From: Wolfiporia cocos
Lineage: Eukaryota; Basidiomycota; Agaricomycetes; Polyporales; Phaeolaceae
Direction of reading: 5' to 3'
NCBI GenBank assembly: GCA_029448655.1
Contig: JACCLO010000007.1
Coordinates: 2,914,001-2,978,000, forward strand
Length of the DNA: 64,000 nucleotides
Shown here: piece after piece, positions 20,322-35,500 of the stretch
Layout of the letters: every line of letters begins with the position of its first letter
Numbering within the stretch: the stretch's first letter is position 1
Program-made: the position numbers and the translations under genes
Notes under the pieces: generated by a model
The model's input: only the letters and a program-made list of their open reading frames with translations
Databases searched by the model: none
What the model was told of the DNA's origin: nothing

Positions 20322-23300
20322 GGCATGGGAAAGGGAGAGACAGAGAAAGGAAGGCGAGAGGAGAGGAATGGAGAGTGTAGGGGTATAGGATTCAAGTGCG
20401 GGGCAAAGAACGGACGGCAGGCCTCACAGAAAGGCGGCGTGCGGATGCTTTGGACGCTCAGCGGACGTAGTCGAGGAGAAGCCGCTCGCGGGCGCAGCGG
20501 GCGAGGATCACATCGAGAGGAAGCTGAGTCGACCGGGTTGTGAGGCGGGCGAGACACCAAGAGGCAGATGGTGCTGCGAGAAGAGAGCGCAGCAACCCCA
20601 GGCCTGCGTGCTCACCTAACCCTACCCTGTGGGTCGGGACGCCGTGCCGGGATTGACGCCCAGAGCGCGTGTTGTGAGCGCGCGTCTCTCGCCCGGCTTG
20701 CGCTCTCATTCGGCCCATCGTTGCGGACAGAGATCTGGTGCGCGGACGGCTTGTGCGGCGAGATGCAGCAGGCCTCCAGCGATAAGTTCGTTCGTTAGGA
20801 GGGGACTGGGGGCATAGAGAGTGCGGTGGGCAGCACAGGCAGCGCGTTCACTTTCTATCGGCCGCGTTTCTAACGACTCGTATCCCCTCTCTCGGTGCAC
20901 GGGCACATCTCGACGCATATCTACCGATCACCCGCGCAATCTACAGACGGCCCACTCAATCTCCCGATGCCCGCGCCCGCTCTCCCGTTCACGCCACCAC
21001 CGCCGGCCGTCGCGTCTGCACCAGCAGCGCGCCCGTCTTACCTTTGCAGGCCATCCCGCCGTGTCTCTGCGCGAGAACCGCGCCAGTCTTTGCAACCGTC
21101 TGCGCCGCCCCCGGTCCCTTGTGCCTCCCCCGCGCTCTCTCGCCTCGCCTGCAGTGCCCGCACGGACGCCTCTCGCCCCTGCAGACCGCCTCCTCTCCCC
21201 TCGCCGCAGAATCAGCCGTCCTCCCTTGGACCGACCGCCCGTGCCCCCGCTTGATCACGCACGCCCCTCCACGCCGTCGGTGGTGCGCCGCCCCACCTGC
21301 AGGCCACCGCGGCGCGTGCGCGCACGGCGGGGACGGACGAAGAGCATGGACGACGGGTGCGGACGAGGGCGTGGGCACGGCAACATGGTGAGTTCGTGAC
21401 ACTGCGAGACCCGTCAGCAGCGACGCCTCTCCACGGAACGTGTCCTTGGGCGGCGGCGGCGGCATCTTCAGCGTCGTCGTCGTCCGTTGTCGCCCACGTC
21501 CGTTGTCGCCGAGGCAGGCGACCGCTATGCCGTGCGCCCGGCTCAACATTCAACGTGGCACTTGCTGCCATCTCCCGATGGCGACCGGCCCCCCAACGGC
21601 ACACCCATCCGTCCGCCCCTCTTAACGATGCTGGAAGGGTCAGCAAAGTCCATCACGGTGAGCGCACCCGCCACGTACCATCGCGCTCATGAGCACCGTT
21701 ACAAGCAGCGACGGCGGCATCTTCAGCCCTGTCGTCGTCGTCAGGCGAGGCTGGTGCGCGCGCCCGTCTTGTGTGTGGCGAGCATGCTTGACAAACCGAT
21801 AGCTGTAAGTGCGTAGGCAGCGCACGAGCGCAGCACAAAGGGCATGTCGCGAGTGCAGAGCACAAGTGCAGACGTCGCGAGACCGCCCAGCAGCAGTCGC
21901 GCAGAGGGTGGAGTGGCGGCGGCGGCGGCGGTCTGGGTGCGGGTGCGTGCTGTTATCCTGACATCGGTGACGTGCAGCGCGCAGAGCGTGCGATGCCGGC
22001 GGCGGGCACACCGGCGACGTGCTGACGTCCTCAGCCCCCACTCATCGGACGCGGTGCTGGCTCACGTACGCAAGACGGTCAGGACGCATCGCACGACGAC
22101 GCGCTTCAGAGCGGATGCCGACCGGCCGCTGCGCGTCCACCGTGGGCGCGGGCCGAGAAAGCACTCGAGGCCGCACAGCAACACCGCTCGCCCCTCGCTC
22201 GCCCGAGCCGAGTCGCCGCACTGAGGAGCACGCCCACGCCGCTCAGTTCTCCACGGACGACATGGCAACAGCTGCGCCCGCGAGCCCAGCTCGTGGCATC
22301 CGTCGGCGGCGAGCACAAGCCTGACGTGGGCCCAGAGGAGGGCCCGTTCCTGCACGGGCCCAGGCAGCAGCTGCGCGCCGGTCGAGCGGCATGCACCGCG
22401 AGGGGCGAGACGTCGCTCCAGACGCACCGTCCCTCGCCGCGCACTCCTCTCGCACAGGACGTCGCGTGAGCTCGATCCGGTACGACGCTCACAGGAACTC
22501 ACCTGGGTAGAAGACGCCCGGCCCGCCGGGGAGATGCAGACGCGTGGCGTGCAGGCATGCCGACAGCGCTGGCTCGCTGGCTGACCTCGACGCTTCGGAC
22601 CCGTTCAGCAGCGGCCAAGTGGAGACGCGCGAGCCCACCTAGAAGAGGAGTCGTCCGCCGCGCCCTCGACCTCGGCACTCCTCCGATGCAGCGCCCGCTG
22701 CACTGGCCGAGCGTGGCCATAAATGACCGCACGATCGGCAGGGTACGTGCGCCGTCGAGGAAGCCTGGAGCAGTGGGCGAGGTGAGCACACGAGGGATTG
22801 GCGACGAGAAGGGGGCGACAGACCAGCATGGGTGTCCGTCGTGCGCACGCAGGATGGCAAGGAGACCGGTGGGCACCTATGGCTTGGCGAGGGAAAGGCG
22901 CGACGCGCAAAAGCCATCCATCGCGCACGGTCTGCCTGTGAGGTGACGAGGCTAGCAGAGGACCGGCGTGCGCGGACTCTGGTCGCGGCCAGAGCCCGCG
23001 GCGGGTGGTGGCGGGCGTCGGTGGGTCCGGCCTGGTTGTGTCGAGTGCACGGGTCGCCACCGCCGGGCCTCGTCACGAGCGATGCAAAGGACGGATCGCA
23101 GCGAGGACCGAACGGGACGAGGTGAGTGACGATCGAGGAGCGCTGATTGGGGACGGGACAGACGCGAAGGGGGCACGGTGAAAGATCTGGAGCGGATGGG
23201 GTCAGCAGGCATGTCTACGCACGGTTCCGCGGACGATGCAGAGCTCGAATCGTTCGCGCAAGAGCATCATCCTCGATGCGTCCCGGCATGCAAAGGTCAG

Positions 23301-23379
23301 CGCGCAAAGCCGTTCTGAGGGCCAGGATGAGCATGTCGTCGTCCGGTAAGAGAGCAGGATACCCGCCGGATTCAACTCG

Positions 23380-24006
23380 TTACCCGTGCCCGGCGCACGG
23401 GCGTGCACTGGGGACACGATCCCAACCTGTCGAGACACGCGACGGGGTCGGAATACGGCAGCGGCCTTTAGGTTTGTTTGGGGCGAGGCAAGACCCTTCT
23501 TCACAAGCCAGAGGCCGTCGCGGACCTGACCGAACCGCGCCGAGCGGCGACGAGCAGCGCTGCGCATGGAACCGGCCGTAAGTACGACTGTCAGTCCATG
23601 CCACTTTCTTGCCATCGCACCGCTCACCGTGGCGGTGCGATTGCAGGGTCGATGCTTGCGAGGGCACGATGTTGGCTCGAACGGACCAATGGCAGAAATT
23701 GGGATGGGGGCACAAACGGGGATCTGTCGAGAGTGACAAGCAGATATATGTTGGGAGGTGCGGCGAAGGTCACAAACCAAGTCCGACGCATCGGTTAGGC
23801 CAGCTGATACTTACGACGGTGAACGTTTCGATCAGATCGTCCAACGAGAACACACCGCGCGCAACTCGCCGGGGAGACAGATGCCATCCCCATATTACGT
23901 CTTGCTCATGCGCTACAAGATCGGATGCGCGCTCGCAGCAGAGTGTCAGGATTCCGACCTCGGACAGCAAGCGACGAGTTGCCTTTTGATCGCCGCTCAA
24001 GATCAT
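23380..24006 (-). CDS. Weak candidate spliced gene (unit 2)
   Basis: Identical to the unit-1 candidate at +16132; the same reservations apply. Confidence 0.3.
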
Positions 24007-24202
24007 CCGTGAGAGCGGCCACGATATACGCTCGCCTACACGATGGGCTCGAACCTAGATCGGTCAGAGTCAGGTGCGATTGGTATGTTTCCTATCGCAT
24101 TGCCGGGTATGTGCTTGCCTGCCCACCATCTCAAGCCTTGAGCTGGCAACTGATCGTAGTGTGGCGAGGCGTGCGACAGAAGATACATGTGGACGATCCG
24201 GG

Positions 24203-24956
24203 CTATCGGTCTACGTAGTCCTCCTCGTTAACGGTAAGAGCACTCTTTACGGCAGAAAACCGCAACCTCTTTGACCTCGTTTCAGGGTCACGCTGGCGGC
24301 CTCGTGCCGACAGGTAATCCGAGCGCCGGCATCTTGATCGCACGGTCGAATGGAATCCCGCCCGTTCCATCTTGTTGTATTCCGCGTCCGACAGACGACG
24401 AAATCGTGTGGCACCTCGTTCCCAGCGAATCCAGAGCATCTCAAGCTTCCATAGTGTGCAGCACCCCAAGCTGATGTTCTCGAAGGGCAGCAGCCCGTAC
24501 GGCCACCCTTCGATTATGACCCTATGGTCCCTCACAATCCTCGTCCAATAGGTGCTCCACTTCATCCTCAAATTTTTGCAACCTGTTATCTCCCCTGCAT
24601 TCGGCAAGCCGCGCGTGTCAGAACTCGGCACACGATGGCTCCATTCAATCAGGCTCACCCAAGCTCTGATCGATTCGCAGGCGGACCTGGCTGCGTGTCC
24701 AGCTGGCCTTTTGCTTGTATGTAAGTTTCCGATCTGTCGGCGAATATGGGTCTCGTGAGCGAGCTGTCGACTGGACCACTGACACTGACCTTTGTGGGAC
24801 AACAGATATTCTGAACGTTGCATCTGCACGTGTGTACCGGGCATCGCTCTGAGCCTGAAAACTGCCCCGCCGGCTTTGACTCGAACATGAATATTTATCC
24901 CAGATGGTGCCGCTTGATGCTCACGACATCAGCCGTTCGAGACCGCTGGAATGCAT
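24203..24956 (-). CDS. Hypothetical 'VxxEGWP' protein (unit 2)
   Basis: Identical to the unit-1 gene at +16132 (exons 24956-24925, 24854-24790, 24733-24659, 24594-24203). Confidence 0.68.
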
Positions 24957-25447
24957 TGTGCGTTATTCTGATATCGTTGGGCCACCATAGACGTTCGACG
25001 CATCTGTTCTGATCAATTCAGGCGAGCCAGATGACGGCATTGCACCTGCTCACTTTCCTTGCAGTCGCCTATGGGATGGGTCATGGGTACAATCCCAATC
25101 TGTTCACGAAACGAAGATGTCGGTACAATCGGCAACCTCGTTCCCCATCAGACACCTCGCTTCACACGTAGGTGGCCCTCGCTTCTCGAATCGTGAACAT
25201 CATCCATCGTGCATGTTGAGTACGTACAGGAATAGTCAAATGACGGCAGATGCACGATGCGCAGCATGAGGACCGGGAGTGACGAGTCCCACCGTGTTGA
25301 TCGCCCCATTCCCCTTGATCGTCTGGCGTCGGTGGACCTTTGACCTCAAACAAACCAGATAATGTCAGCTGACAGAGAAAGAAAAAAAGAAAGAAAAAAA
25401 GTCATCAAGACGTAAAATCGCATACCTCCATACGACGATTTCCCAAT

Positions 25448-25483
25448 CATGGAGCATACCGATCAACGGCGGTATGCTCCATG
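25448..25483. repeat. Perfect 14-bp inverted repeat (unit 2)
   Basis: Identical arms and loop to the unit-1 hairpin. Confidence 0.85.
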
Positions 25484-28400
25484 GTTGCCAAGTCTCGCCT
25501 AGAGTCAGAGTCCCTCATGCAGCATACTGGCCTTGCCGAAACCTTAATAGGCGATCAAGGTGTCCTTTCCCATAGGCCATGAGCATGGTGAGCGATGTTC
25601 AGCTTCAATATTTGGACACTCTCTAATCCATTTTTTCAACATTTGAGCGTCGACGAGCTCGAGGGGCAACACAACATTGAGGCCTCCGAGCGATGCTGGC
25701 GTCAGTATGGACAGCGGGAGAATGGCTGTCGGCTATGTTGTCGCGTATGTGTCTTCTCCGTCGCGCCACGCTGTGCAATTGAATGCACATTCTTCGTTTT
25801 CGTCTGATTGGCGTGTTGGCCGCATGAGCCGCCAGGGCAGACTCGGTAAGCAAGAGCGATGCCAGAGCATGCACAGTGCGCAACCGTGTTTCAATGCCAT
25901 GTATTAACGGCGTAATGTACATTCAGCACGACGCGCAAGCGGCGGCGGCAGCGGCAACGCAGCGTACCGTTCCGCCATCCATGGCATCACGGGGTCCACA
26001 AGGACATGATCGCGAAGGGAGCTTGTGGGTGCCCATCAGACGATGGGCCAGCGGTCTGGATGAATCTGACTGACGATAAGGAAGGATCTTGTGACCGTGA
26101 CCCATCTAGCGACCCTCCAGGTTGGTAGCGAGCGGCAGGCGAGCCGATGGACCCATCGATTTGGGGCACCGGCGGAGACGACAACGAAGCGGACGAGCCG
26201 AGGGAGGTGTGATCATGAGGTAACGGGACAGCGGGGAAGGCTGGGCACGCGCCACGAGGCTCGCGAACGTCTGGCGTCTAGGCCTAGAAGTGTCCGCTGC
26301 CCGCACTGTGCTGCATCGCACTCACCAGGGCCATTACAACGTCGACATCGACGCGGGCACCTTCGTCTCTCCTGCCGACTCGCTTGGTGCCCCTCCACAT
26401 CGATTCCTGCACAGCATAATGCGCTCAAAGTGAGTCGTTCTCCTCTATCATCTGGGCTCACCGCCGTCACAAGACGCCCCCGCGATAGGCCCAGATTAAA
26501 GTCTGAATTGCACGCGTGGCCACAAGCGCCCTCTTAGCCGATCTCGTAATCCCGTCCGTTCACTCGACGGTAGTCGCCGTCTCTGCTCACGAGGACAGAG
26601 GTACGCGAGGCTTCGTGATTCCTGTTTCAAGGAGGTTCGAATACCATCGGCGGTCGCAGCTGTACCAGCGAGTGCGCACGGACCTGGTCAGCACATATAA
26701 GAGGGCGAGCGAGGCGAACGTTGTGCCCAGCAGGTTTGCCCTTCATCCTCTCGTCCCCGTCACCCTTCTACTTGTATTGTGACCTTGTCGACTCGGGTCA
26801 AGGCTCCACCACCCCTCTTCGGGTGTGCTCTTGCTACGCGGTGAGTTGTCTGCCAATCCTGCGTTGCCCAAGTGCTTACAGTGCCACCTGCCCCACAGGT
26901 TGTGACCGTTTGCAGCACGGGACAGCGTGTCCTGCTGCTGGCCGCTGGCAGCACCACCTCCGCCCTGCAGAGCATTACCGCATCGCAAACGTGCTAGGTG
27001 AGCCGTTCGCTCCTATACGCTCGTCTGAAATCATTCACTTACCACGTCCATTCGCGCCCTACGGCGTGCCGAGTACCCATCGTTACCACCGTTTTGCCAC
27101 GCTACGCCCGTTGATCGGTGAGTTATCGGTGTCCTCGTTCTGGATGATCGTGCTCACGTTGCATGTGCCCGGTGCCGTCCCTCAAGCCGGTCGTGAGACC
27201 TCAGCTTCTTGTCGGACCCGTTGTGCTTGACAGGTCATGCAACATGGCTCATATGCCATTGCTTGTATCCCACCATCGCCGGTGAGCATCCTGCATTTCA
27301 CCCTCATACTCATCTTTGCAGCCGATTCCGGCCACGTCACGGCGTCCGCTTGACCATCGCCGTCGCTTTCGCGCGCGCGCGCTATCGTTCGGCCCTCCAC
27401 GAATCGGACGTTGTAGATCGTTGTATAGATTTATTGATTGTGTACGACGTTACGCGCAGTACATGGCACGTAGTGTGCATTCTCGTAAATTGCACTAGCA
27501 GGCCCTTGTAAGGCACCGCGGCACGACACGCGGCCATCATGTCAAGCCGTCCTGCCGCCCATCGTCGCCTCCAAGGCAGTATCACCGTAGAACATGTCGC
27601 CCGATGCGCAGCGTGCCCTCGCTGGGCACAAGTTGAGGAAGCACCCACCTCGGCACCCGTCCCGTGCGCCCCGTTAACGACCTCCACGGCACGACTTTGG
27701 ACGGTGCGGTGCGCGCAGCCGCGATGCATCTGAAGTGGCCTACGGTGCACGCGCTCGATGTGGACTTGTCCGGTCCCGTTAGTGTCTCTTGTGAACCGGT
27801 CACGCACCTCGCGATGGGACGTACCACGTAGCGTGGCGTACGATTCTGAAACGGGGACCCGTAGCGCGTCACGGCGTGATGTTCGGGCACCATGACGGGT
27901 CCCTCCGCCATCCACATTGCGCACCATGAGCAGCGGCGGGTGACGACGTACCCATGGGCCATGGCCCGTTAGAAGCCACACAAGTCCGCCGCTCGCCGCA
28001 TCGAGGTCCACACCTTGAACGTGCTGTCACGCTCGCCTCCATGCAGCGCGAGCTTGACGAGTCCATCCAGCACGCGGCGTTGGGATAGAATCGAAAGGGA
28101 AGTGCAGGCCGCGTGCGTGCGCTGCTGGCTCCATCAGCAAGGCAGTCGCCTACCAGATCGTACCGCCCGCTGCCCACCAATCTGCGTGCCGTCCCAGCCG
28201 TCGTGCATGACTCACCGTCCCAACGCCCCACCACGCCGAGAGCATGCTGGCTTGACCTCAATATCGACCACCGCAGAGGCTGCGAACGATCTAAAGTCCT
28301 GTACGCGAACAACGGCAGTGCCGTGTACCTGAGTGCACCTCCCTGCCCTGGATGTCGTCGTCTCCCTCGTGCGCATCGGCCGAGACGTAGGCGTTCCACT

Positions 28401-31400
28401 CGTCGGGGACTGCGGAGGGCGACGTCTGCGGTGCATCAGCCAGAGTGCACGCCGACCCCGGGCGCATGCGCGGTCGTGGACGGAGTCCCGATCGACGCGG
28501 ACACTGCGTGCATGCGGTGAGGCAGCCAGACGGCATGGACGACGCAGCGAGCCACTCACCGTCCTCCCCCGACAGGCTCGCGTGCCCATTCACGTTCCTC
28601 TTCGCGCCCGCGCCCGCGCGTTCCATCTCTTTTACGATCTCGTTGAGCAGAAACTTGACCAATTTTCGTGCGCGTCCTGATCCATCAACCGCGGAAGAGC
28701 TCATCGAGCGAGCGCAGCGCGGTATGCTCGGAGTACGGCAGAGGCTGGGTCGATCACAGCAGATCGGAGGACGCGGAGGCACGGACTTGGGCCAAGCGAG
28801 GCGTGCGGCAGGCAGAGCACGAAATACGAAACGTTTACTTGCGAAGAGTAAAAGATTTTAAAAATTGCAACCAGCCACAGTTCGAGAGTAGTCTGAATCC
28901 AGTTGCACATCCCGACGACGCGTGCCACAAAGTGCACCAAAGGACAATGCACCCGTTTCCACACCCCGCACCGCTGCCTGATTCCCACTCGGGCGAGCCC
29001 GCATCCACAGAGCATGCCCCTGGGCCCAGGTGGGGCGTGAGATCCCTCTGTTGCGTCCCACACGAGGGACGCATAGATCAGGCGGGGACAACGGCACTGA
29101 CGATGCTTACTTTGTCCATGCACGCCCACTTTCGGTAGGACCGGAGGACACGTCTCAACCCGCGCCCCGAACTACACCCACCAGGCCCTCTGCCGCGAGG
29201 GGAGCCGCGGCATCGTTGGGCGGTCTGGAGGGCTACGGCCTGCGAGAGATTGCTGTTGTCCTCCTGGGCCGTTTCAGGCCCGGCCCGGCTAGGGCGCGGT
29301 TGCTGGCATTGAACAATATCTTGCTGGTATTTAACGTTCAGACCTTCCCACTCGCAGAGCGGACGCGCGGGGCACCCTGTGCGTGGCGAGGATTGCCGCC
29401 TTCGTGCTGTGGCTGGTCGTGAGGAGAGAAAAGAAAAGAGGACGCGCTGGTAGTGGCAGTGCCCTCGATCAGGCAAGTGTGGTTCACGCTGCATGGGCTG
29501 TTTACGAGCTGGCACTTTGCTCTTCGTGAGCCCGGGTTTTGTTCCGAGAATATGCTATCTTTCCGTCGTCGTTTTCGCTCGTGCGAACAACTTGGCCTTC
29601 CATCTCGTACAGATTGAACCGTCGCGTGCATGTTCGCCCGACGACGAGGGAGCTTGAAGAGGTAACCTTACACTTCGTTCCATGTATATCGGATGTGCGG
29701 AATCATATAACCCGCCGCTGCGCTTTCAATCCTCTTGACCTGCCATGCTCTGAACCAACGGCCAAGAAACCCTGGACGATGGGGGCTATTGTCGTATCGT
29801 CTTTGCACCGTGCACCGCTATCCAAACACTTCTGTTCGCTCGTAATCCACAACATCCAAATTGTCTCCCTTGTCTCCGCTCGCAGCCGCTCGCTCGCTGC
29901 GGCGCAGGGTTAACAGCCGTCGTCGTCGATCTCCTGGCCGTTCGTATAGCACCCCACCGGGGAGACGAGGTAGATCACCGTGCCCGGTCCAGCTCGCCGC
30001 ATGCGTAGGCATCCGGTCGACAGTGAGTGCGACGAGCCTGACACCAGAGGTACGGTCGCAACATCTTGGCCCGTGCTCAACACCCATTGGGTCTGACGGG
30101 TCATCCAACATGGCTCTTGCACGATCGCCCGTATCCGCCCGTCGCCGGTGAGCCGGTTTTTCTCCTAGGTCTTTCGCACACTCTCATCTCACCGATACAG
30201 TCTGTTCCGACCACCGTGCGCGCTGTGAATCGTGCACTATCGTATGGCCCTCTGTGAATCAAACGTCGTGTATATTGCTGAATAAACGTATTGACCGTGC
30301 AGGATGATACGTGTAGCCCACGCCACGTAGTGTACGATTCGTAAATCGCGCCTGCAGGCCCCTGCAGGGCGCCGTAGCCGGATGTGCGGCCATCCCGTCG
30401 AGCCGTCCTGCCACCAAGGCCGGACGCAACGCGCAAGGCTGCAGCGGACGTCGACGCGGCACCGCGGCACGCGTGCATCGTCGCCCAACGCCTCGACCGT
30501 AGAACATGCCGCCCGACGCGCAACGCGCTCTCGCCGACGCGCCCGGGACGATTCAAGGGAGCACGCACCTGAGGAGCCACCCTATGTGCCCCGCCGATAA
30601 GCCCCGCGACACAACTTTGCGCGGTGGGCCGCGGCTGGCCGATGTGTTCGCGCCAGGGTGTGGGGTGACCGCAGCAGCTTGTGAACGGGTCACGCACCTC
30701 GCGATCGGACGTACCGTGTCGGGTACGATTCCGTTAGGAGGACCTGCAACGTGTACGGTGTGACGTACGGGTACCATATTGAGTATTCGTGTTGGATACG
30801 ATGAGTGGTGAGTGTGTCCAGCACAGGTGCAGGCACGTACAGCGTCGTCTGGGGAAAGAGCAAGCAGCGTGAGTGCGCTGCTGGCGTGGAGGCGGCTGCC
30901 TCGTCCGTAGGCTGCCAGAGTTAGTGGGCGAGAGATACTCACCGGCGTGCGGACGTGCTCCGGACAGCGCGGCGTGGGCAGCAGATGGCCCCAGAGCAGT
31001 CACAAGAGGTGCGAGTCGCGCAGGTGCCAGGGTTGCTGTGCTTTCGAACGACGTCCGCTGTGTGGCGAGGTGCTTGCGTGGACGGGCGCGCGGGCGTCGT
31101 GAATGTGCTGGGTGGACGGGAGGACGCGGAGGCAGGGACTCGAGCGAGGCGAGGCGTGCGGCAGGTAGAGTAGCAAGGGCAGACCCGAGCCGCCACCGAG
31201 CGTGCACGGTCGTGGACGGCGTCCCGATCGACGCGGACACTGCGTGCATGCGGTAAGGCGGTGAGGCGGCCAGACGACGCGGCGAGCCACTCACACACAC
31301 AACGCTGAATACTGGTAAAACGGCAGACGCTGTTTTGGCTAGCATTCGGCGGATTTCGTGGCCAGGCCAGAGAGATGATGTCGAGTACGAATCAGACTGC

Positions 31401-32514
31401 AAGGGAATGTCTGAGATGAGAGATGAGATGGAGCTCATCTAGATAATATTTGCCTCCGCCCTGAGGGTCCGAGAGAGAACGCATCGCCGCCCAGAGCAGA
31501 CGTGTCTGCGAGGATCGCCGCGTCGGCCAAGCTGTCCGGGGCATGTATAGGTCAAATCTTGAAATCCGCATCCAGCGTCGACGACAACGGACTTTCTGGC
31601 TGCGTTTCGCTCGGATAATGGTCACGGGCTAATAGCGCTGGAGTCGCTCGAGGACAATGGCGCGCAGTGGCCCTCGTCTTCTCAGAAAGAAAGCAGCTGC
31701 GCAGCTTCAACTAGATACACTTTGTACATTACTCTACCAGAAAATGTGAGGATCCACCATTGATAGTTCCTGCACCGGCGCTGCAGCTACGACGCCGCCT
31801 TGTCGTATCAAACAATGCCACCAGATGATATTCAAACACTATCTATCTCTTACAACATGCACTCACGGCAAACCAATCGCATAAGACAACGCTAAGCACA
31901 AGGTCGGCGGCACGCGACGCCGTCGCCTTTTGTACACAGATGATGACGATGACGACGATGAGGGGGCGGGATGGGAAATAATCGTGTCCTGTGGTATGCA
32001 GGCACTCTACTACACGCAAACGGAATCAGGGGTGTGCGCGGACGGGGCGAGGGTAGCGGTAGACGTGGGGTGGTGGTGGTGGTGGTGGTGTATACTCTGT
32101 GGGGCGCGGGGCGGTAACGGTAACGAGTGCGCACTTCTAAATCATGCAACGACGGGCCAGCACTGTCCGAATGGAGAACCTCTATGAACGTGAAGTAGAA
32201 TCAATGCAGTGTACGATAGGTGACGCGTATGTAGTTGGTGGTATGCTATGGATGCGGCGGCGCGGGCACGGCGCGGAGCGTTCGTTTCAACCAAGACGAG
32301 AGCAAGCCGGGACGAGATGGTGAGGGTAGATGGAAGGGGCGGAGGAGGAAGGGGAGAACGGGTAGGAGAGCAGCGCGCGAGACGCAATGGGGCCGAGACT
32401 TCTAGATGCACGGGACATTTTGTGGGAGATGAAGCACGAGAAACGGGGCGGAGCACGCAGGCAGAGGCGGCGGACATAGGGTGTGCGACGGGGGCAGCGT
32501 CGCCAGCGGTGTTT

Positions 32515-35500
32515 TTACAAGGAGAAGATCCCTCCGGCTCTACGACGCGACTGGACGGGATGGACGATGACGAGCGAGATGCCGAGGCCGACGGTGAGCC
32601 CGATCGAGACCGAGACGAGCTGCAGGGCGGTGTCAAACCCGGAGAGGTACGAGTCGTTCGCGGACGTGCCGCTCGTCTCGTCCGACACGAACGAGAACAG
32701 GCCGCCGTTCGCCAGACCCGATGGCAGCTGGAACAGAATGCCAGTGATCTACACGCGCGCGTCAGCGACAGTCGCGACAGCCAAGAGACGGAGCACTGAC
32801 CATGACGACGAACGCGTTCCCTCTGAAGAAGCGGCCGTACACGTTGGAGACAAAGCCGACGGCAAGCCCACCGACCGCAGCAGAGATGTCGCTCTGGTTC
32901 GGGAACTTTGTGCCGGTAAAGTGGTTGCACACCCAGCCGATGCACGAAACGGCCACCGCGAGGAGCTGCACAGTCTGATCAGAACACGGCCCGTCAGCTT
33001 TCAACGGGTGAACGCTCACAGTCTCCTTCCGGTAGTACGGAGCCTGGTTGCGCAAGCTCAACGACAACGAGTACAGCGGCACCGTGAGGAACGCTGTGAT
33101 ACCCCCGAGGTCAGAATCGACTCCATCCGGCTAAGCGAGACACGTACCCCACCAGAGCGACGGCGTCTGCTGGTACCACGGTCCATCGGGATGGTGGCTC
33201 GATTGGCACGTCAAGTCGTCCGCGCCAGCCAGCCGATGCTGCGTGATCTTCGAGTACGCCGTAGCGCCGATCGACAGCCCAAAGCCGAGGAAGAGCGAGT
33301 AGATGATCGAGAAGCACACGCGCACCGCGCCCGAGACGATGTTGCGCGACGCGAGCTCGAGGCTCCCGCACAGGATGATGAAGCCCTACGACAAACATGA
33401 ACTGGTGAGTCGCGGCCGGACCAGCGTGCACGGGGAGACGTACGGGCAGGATGAGCACGATCGACGCGGCGCCGATCGCGGTGTAGCAGAACTTGTGCGA
33501 GTCTGCGAGCGCAGCGGCGATAAAGCTGAACAGGAGCGTGACCGTGATCCTGTCGGGGTGCGGTCGTCAGCACGCGTCGGGAGCGGCGGAGCCCACGCGG
33601 GCAGGGACAGGGGCAGGGCAAAAAGCGCGGACACCTACTCGAAGATGTTCGAGTACAGCTCGTTGCGCGCCGCGAACACCTGGATGACGATCAGCAGGCA
33701 GCCGAGCGGGAACGAGATGAGCGAGTCCACGAAGGAGCCGTTGAACGACACGCTGCAGATCGACGCCGAGCAGAACCCGCCGATGATGACCAGCTGCCAG
33801 AACTTGTACAGCTGCGGCTTGCGCATCAGGTCGTCGAGCGCGATGCTCGCGTCCTTGACCGAGATGTCGTCGTGGATGACCTTCCAGTAGAGCGCGTACG
33901 CGTCCTGCAGCTTGCCAATGTCGAGCGCGGAGCCCTGGCGGATGAACTTGATGTTGGACGTGCTCGTCGTCGCATCGTCGAACGAGATGAGCATCACGTC
34001 CGGGAGGTACATGCACGAGAGCGGAATGTCGAGCACCTTGCCCGTCGCCTGTATCTGCGCCTGCAGCCGGTGCGTCGGCCCGCCAAACATCATCATCGCG
34101 CGCGCGAGCTTGAGGATGAACTCCTGCCGCTGCACGATCTCCGCCACATGGCGCGTAATCTGCGCCACGCCCCATCAGCCCCGCACACAGCGCAGCAGCA
34201 GCACAAAAGCGCACGCACGTAGATCTCGGCCTTCTTGCGCTTCTTGAGCTCCTTCTTCCGCCGCTCGCGCTCCTCCGCACGCTTGATGCGCTCCTTCTCG
34301 CGCTCGAGCCACTCGTCGTCGCTCGTCGCGGGCGTGCCGGGCGTGCTCGGCGTCCCCGCGCGGCTCCACCCGCGCTTCGGCAGGTCGCGCAGCACGCCCG
34401 TCCACTTGGTCCGCCCGCTCTTGGTGCTCTGCGGCGAGTCGTCCTCCTCCTCCGTGATGAAGTTCATCGGCAGCGACGACGTGCGCAGGTGCGACGGGTG
34501 CGCGGGCTCCGACGGCGAGTGCCCCGGCGAGTCAAAGTGCATGCTCCGCGGCTGCGTCAGCGCCGCCTCTGGCTCCTCGACGACCTCCTTCGTCTGCGGG
34601 AGGTTGCTCTCGAGCGAGTACCTGCACCGACTCGTCAGCGTCGCCCGCCGCCAGTCAGCATGCACACTCACCGCGAGAGATGGTACCCGGGCCGCTTCAC
34701 GCTCGGCGCGAGCGTCGAGTGCTGCGGCGCCGCGGCGCCCGCGATGTTGCCCGTGCTCGCGATGAGCGGGCCAAACACGCCCGCGGCGTTCCGCGTCTGC
34801 GATGGGCGCGAGTCGCCCCACGGCTTCGGGATGCTGATCTTCGGGAGCGTGAGCGACACCGTGGACCCGTTCGCGGAGCCCGCCCAGCGCGGGCGCTCGC
34901 CCTCCGCCGCGGCCGCCGCGCGCTCCGCCTTGGCGCGCCTCCGCTCCTCCTTCTCTCGCGCGCGCCGCTCCGCCTTCTCGCGCTTGAGGTCGCGCTCCGT
35001 CGGCGGGAGCAGAAAGTCCGTCGTCGCCGTCGACTCCGTCGTGACCGTGCGCGTCGCGGGGAAGTACGAGCCGCCGCCGCCGTCGAAGCTGCTCCGCGTG
35101 CTCGTCGGGGCGAGCGTGTGGCTCGACGCGTCCGCCGCGTCGTACAGCTGCAGCAGCGCGCTCAGCACGCCGCCCCCGCGCGGCTGCACGGGCGCGTACG
35201 CGCGCTCCGCGCCGCGCTCCACGTCCGTGTCCTCCCCGCTGACGGCCGTGCCCGCCTCCGCCTCGCTGCTCGACGCGCTGATGATCGGCAGGCGCCACCG
35301 CCGCCGTGCCTTCTTCGTCTCGTTCGCCTCCGCGCCCGCGCCCGCGCCGGACTTGCGCTTCGCGACGCCGCCGGGCGCCGCCGACTGCCGGCGGCTTGCG
35401 CGCCCGCTCGCGTCGTGCTCCTCCGAGTGGCGGCCCCACCCGGGGACGTGCACGTGCCCGCGCACGCCGACGTGGCCCCACAGCCCGCGGCGGTGCGCGC

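Larger units (their letters stand above)
16133..32264. repeat. Tandem unit 2 of the 16-kb repeat (type A)
   Basis: Length is 16,132 bp, with a constant offset of 16132 from unit 1 for every gene, intron and microsatellite checked. Its junction with unit 3 continues the array with no extra or missing bases. Confidence 0.97.
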